From assembly GCA_029339505.1 (NCBI GenBank), contig JAQISU010000115.1, positions 5,444,001 through 5,508,000 on the forward strand: a stretch of DNA of 64,000 nt, in the 5' to 3' direction. Under the pieces are notes generated by a model. It searched no databases. It worked only from the letters and a program-made list of their open reading frames with translations, and was not told the DNA's origin. The DNA is from Unio delphinus (lineage: Eukaryota; Mollusca; Bivalvia; Unionida; Unionidae). Position numbers and translations under genes: made by a program. Below, in pieces: positions 56,236 to 64,000 of the stretch (positions are counted from its first letter, which is position 1; every line of letters starts with the position of its first letter).

Positions 56236-56655
56236 TCATACCTTTTTCATTTTATTCAAATTAGAGTGCATTGATTGACTTAATACACGTGACTTTAATT
56301 ATAATTAACTGTTGATTTCTTTCTCCGGCCACTTAGCTGTGTGTTGTTATCTTTTTTAATTGCATACATCAATTAATATCACTATGTGATTAGTGAGAGT
56401 GACCTTTAGCAATGTGCTAATTATTGTTAAAAATATATCGGTTTTTTCATATACCAATTTACAGTGTGTGGTAAATTTGATTTATTTTCATTCAAATTAT
56501 CGTGCATATTAGCTTAATAAAAGGGACTTAAATATAATTTACTTTTGACGTCGTTTTTGGCGACTTAGCGGTGTGTTGTTTAATTGCAGATTTCAACGAA
56601 TAACCGTGTGATTAGTGAGAATTACCATTAGCAATGTGCTAATTATTATTATAAA
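56236..56655 (+). repeat. Diverged ~200-bp direct duplication
   Basis: Copy 1 (about 56236-56435) and copy 2 (about 56470-56655) share, in order, tttcattttattcaaatta/tttcattcaaatta, cttaata, cgacttagcggtgtgttgtt-like, gtgtgattagtgagaa-like and agcaatgtgctaattatt. Identity is moderate, so the duplication is old. The gene-like or LTR nature is unknown. Confidence 0.7.
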
Positions 56656-56857
56656 AGCGAAAAGAATTAAGAGAAATTCAGTTTCCACACCGCTACACAC
56701 CTGGTGCCACGGAGATTCTGCTTGTACACAACAAGTTTCAATTAGCATCACATAGTGACAGAGTTCAAGGTGATTAACGCAAGCCAAGGGACAATCATTA
56801 AAGACAGCACAGATGAGAAGGTGAAAGAAGTAGCACTGGAAGTAATGGCGGATAGAA

Positions 56858-58060
56858 AGTGAATGGCAGCAATTTCAGCTGTTGATACGAGATCCAGACC
56901 GAAAGTGAATGGCAGCAATTTCTGCTGTTGATACGAGATCCAGACCGAAAGTGAATGGCAGCAATTTCTGCTGTTGATACGAGATCCAGACCGAAAGTGA
57001 ATGGCAGCAATTTCAGCTGCTGAGGCGAGATCCAGACCGAAAGTGAATGGCAGCAATTTCTGCTGTTGATACGAGATCCAGACCGAAAGTGAATGGCAGC
57101 AATTTCTGCTGTTGATACGAGATCCAGACCGAAAGTGAATGGCAGCAATTTCTGCTGTTGATACGAGATCCAGACCGAAAGTGAATGGCAGCAATTTCAG
57201 CTGTTGATACGAGATCCAGACCGAAAGTGAATGGCAGCAATTTCTGCTGTTGATACGAGATCCAGACCGAAAGTGAATGTCAGCAATTTCTGCTGTTGAT
57301 ACGAGATCCAGACCGAAAGTGAATGGCAGAAATTTCAGCTGTTGATACGAGATCCAGACCGAAAGTGAATGGCAGCAATTTCTGCTGTTGATACGAGATC
57401 CAGACCGAAAGTGAATGGCAGCAATTTCTGCTGTTGATACGAGATCCAGACCGAAAGTGAATGGCAGCAATTTCTGCTGTTGATACGAGATCCAGACCGA
57501 AAGTGAATGGCAGCAATTTCTGCTGTTGATACGAGATCCAGACAGAAAGTGAATGGCAGCAATTTCAGCTGCTGAGGCGAGATCCAGACCGAAAGTGAAT
57601 GGCAGCAATTTCAGCTGCTGAGGCGAGATCCAGACCGAAAGTGAATAGCAGCAATTTCAGCTTGTTGATACGAGATCCAGACCGAAAGTGAATGGCAGCA
57701 ATTTCTGCTGTTGATACGAGATCCAGACCGAAAGTGAATGGCAGCAATTTCAGCTGCTGAGGCGAGATCCAGACCGAAAGTGAATGGCAGCAATTTCAGC
57801 TGTTGATACGAGATCCAGACCGAAAGTGAATGGCAGCAATTTCAGCTGTTGATACGAGATCCAGACCGAAAGTGAATGGCAGCAATTTCAGCTGCTGAGG
57901 CGAGATCCAGACCGAAAGTGAATGGCAGCAATTTCAGCTGTTGAGGCGAGATCCAGACCGAAAGTGAATGGCAGCAATTTCAGCTGTTGAGACGAGATCC
58001 AGACCGAAAGTGAATGGCAGCAATTTCAGCTGTTGAGACGAAATCCAAACCGAAACACAG
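56858..58060. repeat. 46-bp minisatellite, about 26 copies
   Basis: Units of gaaagtgaatggcagcaatt + tctgctgttgatacgagatc + cagacc. Two intermixed types differ at tct/tca-gctg and ttgatac/ctgaggc. The unit contains an imperfect palindrome cagcaatttcagctg. Long - strand frames (up to 286 codons) are repeat artefacts, since 46 is not a multiple of three. Confidence 0.97.
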
Positions 58061-58504
58061 GGACATGGTAGGTACATTAGGAACAGGAAGGTTAGGACTG
58101 GGAAGTCTGAAAGGACCCACATGGCAATCAGCAAACACAAAAGAGATTTGTGCAGGTCCGCGGAAGTATTGGTGAAAAATTATCTATTAGACCACTATAA
58201 ATTACAACTTGTGACGACGGTGGGACCCCTGTTCTACCCTGTTCACGGCCCTGGATGTGTGCCATGGTCCAGAAAGAATTAGGTCTTGCCGAAAGGGATG
58301 GCGTGCAGGTTTAAGCGATATCCTTCGCTCAGATGTTGCGAGGTCCAGGAAACTGTCCTGCAACGACATCTGGATACTCAATGATCACTTACGCTCAGGA
58401 TATATTGTTTTCCTAACAACAACAAACCTCAAGTCCTAGGGGACTAACCTAACCTTGCTTCAAGTGTGGATATATCCAAAGAAAAGACTCATTAAGTGAA
58501 AACG
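58061..58504. other. Probable older part of the retroelement fragment
   Basis: GC-richer than its surroundings and continuous with the retroelement-like text that follows, but I could not match it to a domain. The 46-bp array to its left probably expanded inside or beside this element. Confidence 0.35.
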
Positions 58505-58830
58505 GTCCCAAAGTCAACAGATTTATGAGAAGAAGCAACATACAAAGGCAAAAAACAAAAGGCATCTCTACAAAAGCGCAGGATTGGAAAATGCAGGTAG
58601 ATGTAAAAGGACAGCTGAAGTTCCCAAGCCCATATGTAAAACCAATTTCGGAGCTGGTAATGTACTTTGGTCTTGAAGTTCTAAACAGGTGCTTTGGCTG
58701 GATCTGACAGTGCCATGGAAAGCTAGAATGGAGGAGGCCAATGAGAGGAAATTAGCCAAGCATCAGCCACTAATCCACGAGTACCAGCAGAACGGATACA
58801 AAAGGCATGGAATATACCGGCGTAAATAGG
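58505..58830 (+). pseudogene. Retroelement ORF C-terminal fragment, frameshifted
   Basis: Translations from two + frames line up with the C-terminal region of RT-type retroelement proteins common in cnidarian and mollusc genomes: KAQDWKMQVDVKGQLKFP (58564-58625), then after a frameshift LDLTVPWKARMEEANERK and KHQPLIHEYQQNG (about 58696-58800), followed by stops. The expected pattern is DWxxxVDLxxxLxFP ... ELTVPWExRxEEAxERK. It cannot be translated as one protein. The assignment rests on family recollection. Confidence 0.6.
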
Positions 58831-60843
58831 ATGCCGTTGCTTTACATCTTGGAATGGCTTGGGAGTCAACGGAATTGCAGGACGTAGCCGCAGGAATTTA
58901 GTGAACAGGGCTGGCAAACAAGTAATCGAGGCCCCACATTGGACTTAGGTGCAACTTATTTTTATTTAATTTTGGGCTCGTCAGGAGAACTCATATTAAA
59001 AGAAATTCAGTGCCTGTGATTAACACAAAACAATTAACATAAGCAAATTTTGAGTTCCATTATTAATTATTTGTTTTTCATTTGCTTTCCTTGTAAAAAA
59101 ACATCTTTCCTTTGTTTGTTTTTATTTAATCGTTCGTGAAAATGTTAAATTAAATCATATCTATATTTATTTATTCTTCACCAAACGTTCCTCAATACAA
59201 AATAAATACATGCTCGCTAAATTTTGTCACTGTCCTTTTACATCTTTCTTTATTTGAGTTTTAAAAATGATTTAAGCAGTCTTTCTTGGTTTATTTTTCT
59301 TGACGTCTTTTACTTTTTAGATTCTTGATTTTTAATGCTTCGTTTATAACTCAAATAGCTTAATGGAATCAGGTAATACATTATTATTGGAATCAGGTAA
59401 TACATTATTATTGTTTCTTTGATATGAACCATACTATAAAAATAATCATAAGAATATCCCAAAATGTTTTGTTCTACATTTATATTAACTAATATAAATT
59501 TTCTTCCATGTATTTAAATATCGGATGGAAAACTAACTTATTTATACTGTAAATGTATTCCATCAGTCTGGATAACACCAATTAGATTAGGAAGACAAAA
59601 GTATTAAGGGAAATTGTTTTTAAAACAATTAAACAATAATTTGTCTAAAAATCATTAATTCAAATTATGTAGATGAAAACATAAAATGATCTAAGTAAAA
59701 CATACTAAGAAAATCGACACACAAGGGATCAATATTATAATTGTGCTCGTGAGCATATATAGTAAAATTATATCTATATTCGGTGTAGTGGCCATATACA
59801 ATGATAATTCCAGTTGAGATTAGAAATGCCCACTCTATTTCCATCTTCCAAACCCAATATATCCAGTGGCTCCTGAGATGCTGCTGAATTAAATAAATTC
59901 CTTTTATGAGGGCCTCAAGGTAGATTAGTTCTTAGCTAATTGTGTTACCCTCTTTAAATACAGTCATTATTATAACTGTGAAACCATTAACGATGAACGT
60001 TCATTCTAGAAATACGTATACCATGTTGTTAATCATAGTCACCGGATGACTCTAGAAGACCACCAAGTTAACATATTCATCTTCTAACCTTTAAAGCGCA
60101 AAAATATCACCAAACGCATGATCTAAAAACACTTTAAACCCAGAGACTCTAAGTGCTGTGAATGTTATGTTTTGCAGACCGTTTTATCCTGTGCAAAGTA
60201 TTAGGCAACTCCACTTTTGGATCAAAGAAATTAGGAGACCAGTCTCAAAGTTTTATATTCACCAACTACTACATAATAATATTTTTACTCATACATTCCG
60301 CATCAGGTACAATTTTTAACATTTATTATTGAAACAGAATATTATTTAAAATAATTTGTAAATTGTCATTGTAGATTGATTAACATTTTATGCTAAAGTA
60401 AATATACTAGTTTTTGTTTTGAGACTATATGTTATGGCGTCCTAAGAAACGGTACTTTCCAACATACTTATACTCTAATAACTATGCGATATAATACTAA
60501 AGATTTAAAGTTATTTTAAGCATAAATAATTTTAATTTAAAGTACAACTGGCGTTTCTGATTTTTGTTTACTTTTATTAACCCACTGTTTACTTTTATAA
60601 GCCCACTGAGACGTTATACAAAGGGTAATGTATTTATCTGCTGCAGCCAGACGGGGAAGTTGTGGTACCCTTTTTTCTTTAATTTTTTTTCTTTAATTTG
60701 CAAGATACAGATATGTGTGCGCCGTTTGTACTTATTTTCAGTAGCTATGGGATAAACAGCTTATCTGTTATCTTCAATAAATATGTTGATTTCTTGAAAT
60801 ATTCCAGATTTGGTTCGATGTTTTCAAGATACACGCACACAGA
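58831..60843. other. TTLL1 upstream region, no other gene seen
   Basis: AT-rich sequence that must contain the TTLL1 promoter and 5' UTR. Near the left edge (about 58974) ttttgggctcgtcaggagaa recalls LTR primer-site flanks, but with no LTR pair. A 22-bp duplication (ggaatcaggtaatacattat) is at 59363-59412. An acceptor-like ATTCCAG at 60801-60807 may precede the coding exon. Confidence 0.45.
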
Positions 60844-60965
60844 ATGAGCAAAACTTCCGCACGTTTAAAGTATGCATGTGACCTTGACAAGTCAGTGCTG
60901 CTTAACAATTTCGAGGCCAGGGGATGGATAGCTGTCGGACCAGAGGATGACTGGAATTTCTACTG
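60844..60965 (+). CDS. TTLL1: TTLL1 tubulin polyglutamylase, first coding exon (partial gene)
   Basis: The ATG at 60844 opens a 40-codon exon ending TACTG|GTAGGG. It encodes a short variable start, then RLKYACDLDKSVLLNNFEAR-GW and DDWNFYW (the W is split by the intron). This matches the N-terminus of TTLL1 (K-W-x-T-D-x-x-K-S-V-L-x-N-N-F-E-x-R-G-W, then E-D-W-N-F-Y-W), where other TTLL members differ. TTLL1 is the catalytic subunit of the tubulin polyglutamylase complex that adds glutamate side chains to tubulin tails in cilia and neurons. The ATP-grasp catalytic domain lies in later exons beyond the window; I found none up to 64000. Confidence 0.88.
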
Positions 60966-61498
60966 GTAGGGGAGAACAAATACAGTGAAAATGACCTTTT
61001 TGAGAAATATATAGTAATCACAGGTTCTCCTCTTTTACCTTTTGAACATGTTCATATTGTTCTGAACCTGTCATTCTTTCAGCATAAGTAAAAATTCTTA
61101 ATACTAAATTTATCATGATCAGTATGTTAGTATGGGAAAACATAAGTGCTAATTTAGATAATAACTTGTAATATGTATCGGGAGAAGAGAAAAAAATTTA
61201 AATGTTCTGGTCAGGAATCAAACTTGTTTCATCTTGCTCTCCATCAGGTGTACATACTACTAGACTAAAAGTCAGTTCAGCTGTTTAGTAAGTGGCCTTG
61301 TTCATCTCAACTGTTATGCTCTTTCCCATTTACTTTTGTCTTAAGATGAGTAGTCAAATCCTATTCTCATGCCTGCCACCGGGACTGATGAATCCCAAAA
61401 ATGTAATCTGACGAAATACAAGTCAGATGCTTGCAGTCCAGAATCAACCTGGTTCATCTGTCCTGCAGTCATGCACAGTTTCCATAGTTTTATAAGAC

Positions 61499-61844
61499 CA
61501 GGGTTCCTATAGTCTTTAAAGGTCTTTGACAGTTTGGGAAAAATGAGGTAGCATTTTCAAGGCCTCAAAAGTTTTCAAAAATTGAGCAGATTACCCTGAT
61601 ATTTTGAAAGGTTTTTGAAATTGAAATAAACCCAAACATTTTAATTTCTTTCCATAACCACAAATAAAATTACCCAAGGTTTTTAGATTCAGATGTTGCC
61701 GCTGCAGTAACAAAAGAATATTTGAATTCATCAATAAATAATATTGTGGTATTTTGCATTCATTGTTTTCTCATGTAACATAACTTGTTAGCTAATATAG
61801 GTTTTGGAAATCTATGTGGTCTTTGAAAATTCGTATGAACCCTG
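61499..61844. mobile_element. 346-bp hAT-type MITE in TTLL1 intron 1
   Basis: The left end CAGGGTTCCTATAG and the right end on the other strand CAGGGTTCATACGA match over CAGGGTTC-TA. Subterminal gtctttgaaa/ttttcaaggcc words occur on both sides. CAGGGTTC ends are shared with the decayed element ending at 22924, suggesting one hAT group. No 8-bp target duplication is visible. Confidence 0.72.
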
Positions 61845-63736
61845 AAAACTAAAAAGATCTTTTAAACTACTCAATATATTGTGTGAAAAACATGTTCGTT
61901 ATCCCAAAAGGACAATGTACTTTCTATTGGTTTTATTATTTGTTGAATCATGCAATATGAGGAAAGCAAACTATATAATCGAAGAACTTTTATATAGGTT
62001 GTATATACACTGAAAAGAAGTAACCTTGTACAGGCATACAAAACTCTGGTTTTGTTGCTTAAAATTGAAATGTGATATATTTCTGACAGATGAAAATTCC
62101 AACCTGAATATTTTATGATGTATGTTTATATGGTCCTGGGTACCAGTCTTATCTGACATGCCGTCCATAACAAAATCTTATGTGCCAGTGATCAACAATT
62201 TGCTAGACTGTTGACACCTTATTGATCAATAATATATCATACCTATGTATGGTGGAGGGATCAGGTCACTAATGTTATGCTTAGGTATGCATAATTGAAT
62301 CAAGGCTAGTTTTTTTTATTATAGTTTATCTTTGACATTTATGGTTGGGGAAGAGGAATCAGTTATGACTTGATTGACTTTTGATCAGATCAGTGTGTTT
62401 GATTGCCTGTCAAATAATAATCAGTTAGATGCAACTGTGGAAAATATAGCAGCTGATGAAACCGTTATCAATGGTATTAATTATTACTTTGGTTTAGTTA
62501 ATGAAATGTAAAAAAATTGGTTGGTTTAATTAATGGGTGGTTTTGTTATGTTAAACAAAAGAAGAATTATTTTATACTTTATTTTTGAATATCAGACAGT
62601 CCTCAGTGGCAACTGTTCTGGTTTTTCAGTATCCTTATCACATATAATCACTAAATTTCCATCTTTCACAACATTTTTAACCATTTTCTTACAACTTTAG
62701 GAGTAGGAGAATTGTTAATTGCGTTCTGCTTTTTGGAGTCTGAGGGTTAAAATGATCATCTCTGAGAGATAAACAGAAAGAAGATATAATTTTGTAAATC
62801 ATTGTGATTCAACAATTTACATATACACCAATATAATAAAATTATTCCATCTTGATGTTGAATTTTGAGTACATGTAATTCCAAAGCATGAAATATATTA
62901 CTGAGCATAATATCTGGTAAATCTGTCCTGGAATGCAATAAAAAAAAAATTTTAATTGTAATTTTATTATTTGCATACAATAAAACAAAAATTACTTGTC
63001 TGGTATTATGTTCATTTTTACAGCAAGTGAACTTATTTTTAGTTTATAGTAAAACGTTTGAAGATAAACTATGCTTTTAAAGTTTTTTATATGTAGGGAT
63101 TGGGTTAAAGTTATGTTGTTTTATTTATAGTAGCTGCATTTAAAATTAAATTTTGTTGAATGCTATGTCTGATATTTTTATTTAAAAAAATGAACTTCAG
63201 TAATCTTTTCATGTTTTTGTTAAAGAATAGTTATGCTGTTTTGACTTGATGCTAAATATATGCAACAGATTAGTAGATTGCAATGTAATTTTATGATCAT
63301 TATCTAAAGATGTGCACATTGACAAATGACTAAACATATTTGTTAGAGTTTGGCTTGTTGTTTTTGTTGTGAGTTTAGCACCATTTTTTCAGTACATAAT
63401 GGGTTATACACAGTAGCCAGAATTCTGGTGGAGGAAGAAACCTGAAAAGAACCACCAATCATAGGAAGCTGGTGGCACGCTTTCTTATATACCCATTTTT
63501 TTCTAAGCCTGTGACTAGAGTCCACTTGGACAGAGTTGAGATATCAGTGATCAGTAAAGGTGACCATTTGACCACCCTGACCACCCTTATGACCCTTTGT
63601 AATTTGGAATCTAATGTTGTAAATGCCAGAAATTTGTGAACACAGCAAGTCTCACAGTTTTCAGTGTATAGCCATGAAGCTTTTTATATTGTATGATTAT
63701 GTGCATGTCAATTAATCTCCTATGTCACGAAAGATC

Positions 63737-63866
63737 TGTTAGAGTTAGTACCCTTGATATGCTGTTAGAGTTAGTACCCTTGATATGCTGTTAGAGTTAG
63801 TACCCTTGATATGCTGTTAGAGTTAGTACCCTTGATATGCTGTTAGAGTTAGTACCCTTGATATGC
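63737..63866. repeat. 26-bp tandem repeat, five perfect copies
   Basis: Exactly five identical copies of tgttagagttagtacccttg + atatgc, indicating very recent expansion. In TTLL1 intron 1. Confidence 0.98.
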
Positions 63867-64000
63867 TGCAGCTAAATGCAATGCATGATTGAATCTTGTT
63901 TATGCAGCTTGTCATTAAACTTGGTAATTATTATGGTCATCAGCTAAAGATGCACATAATGATAATTATTGTTGCTTCTTTGATTTTTGTAAGAGTTATT

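Larger units (their letters stand above)
60966..64000 (+). other. TTLL1 intron 1 (extends beyond window)
   Basis: AT-rich intron with a hAT-type MITE (61499-61844) and a 26-bp array (63737-63866). No next exon with the expected start (G completing Trp, then MSVQ-like) was found. Confidence 0.6.

Noticed and set aside
56748..57608. 286-codon - strand open frame (MLPFTFGLDLVSTAEIAAIHF-type)
   Set aside because: It lies wholly within the 46-bp minisatellite. Unit length is not a multiple of three, and all frames give shifted versions of the same text, so it is a repeat artefact.
58960..59000. LTR retrotransposon primer-binding region (tttgggctcgtcagg)
   Set aside because: Resembles such flanks, but there is no LTR pair and no gag/pol next to it. 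Too little evidence.

Overview
The window is nuclear DNA of an invertebrate animal, most likely a mollusc and probably a bivalve. It is AT-rich, and its genes are split into short exons by introns of one to seven kilobases with GT-AG borders. It has no bacterial gene organisation. It holds two tRNA-derived SINE families, several cut-and-paste transposon remnants, a CR1/jockey-like LINE, and many minisatellites with 25-60 bp units. The mollusc assignment rests on this repeat texture and on how close the proteins look to animal orthologues. I could not run a database search.

Three protein-coding genes can be supported. (1) At the left edge on the + strand are the last two coding exons (142-267 and 1761-1955) of a protein ending in a C2 domain, best matched to a class II phosphoinositide 3-kinase (PIK3C2). 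(2) On the - strand, a complete seven-exon TMEM41B orthologue (286 residues) runs from its start codon at 53237 to its stop at 30091. All exon phases join, and the conserved VTT/DedA-like segments are intact. (3) On the + strand, the first coding exon of TTLL1, a tubulin polyglutamylase, lies at 60844-60965, and the rest of that gene is beyond the right edge. TMEM41B and TTLL1 are divergently arranged about 7.6 kb apart. A possible further two-exon 3' gene end (10330-10415 and 14547-14559) is weakly supported.

Layout: 1-1955 C2-domain gene end; 2085-2148 (AT)n; 2949-6100 a complete but decayed Tigger/pogo element; 6.1-20 kb gene-poor DNA with minisatellites, a SINE and a small MITE; 20.3-24.4 kb a nest of transposons (hAT-like remnant, and a Mutator-like element with a 9-bp target duplication that splits a minisatellite); 24.5-25.7 kb a 29-bp minisatellite whose units carry consensus splice donors; 25.7-30.1 kb sequence downstream of TMEM41B; 30.1-53.2 kb TMEM41B with introns full of minisatellites, SINEs, a composite inverted-repeat element and a LINE; 53.2-60.8 kb intergenic arrays and a decayed retroelement; 60.8-64 kb TTLL1 exon 1 and intron.

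The most unusual signal is a link between splice sites and tandem repeats. The exon 2 donor of TMEM41B is itself the edge unit of a large intronic minisatellite, so about a dozen copies of the exon-intron junction follow the real one. The exon 4 donor is also tandemly duplicated. A separate array at 24.5-25.7 kb repeats CAG|GTAAGT many times. I saw no CRISPR array, rRNA, genuine tRNA gene or prokaryotic system.
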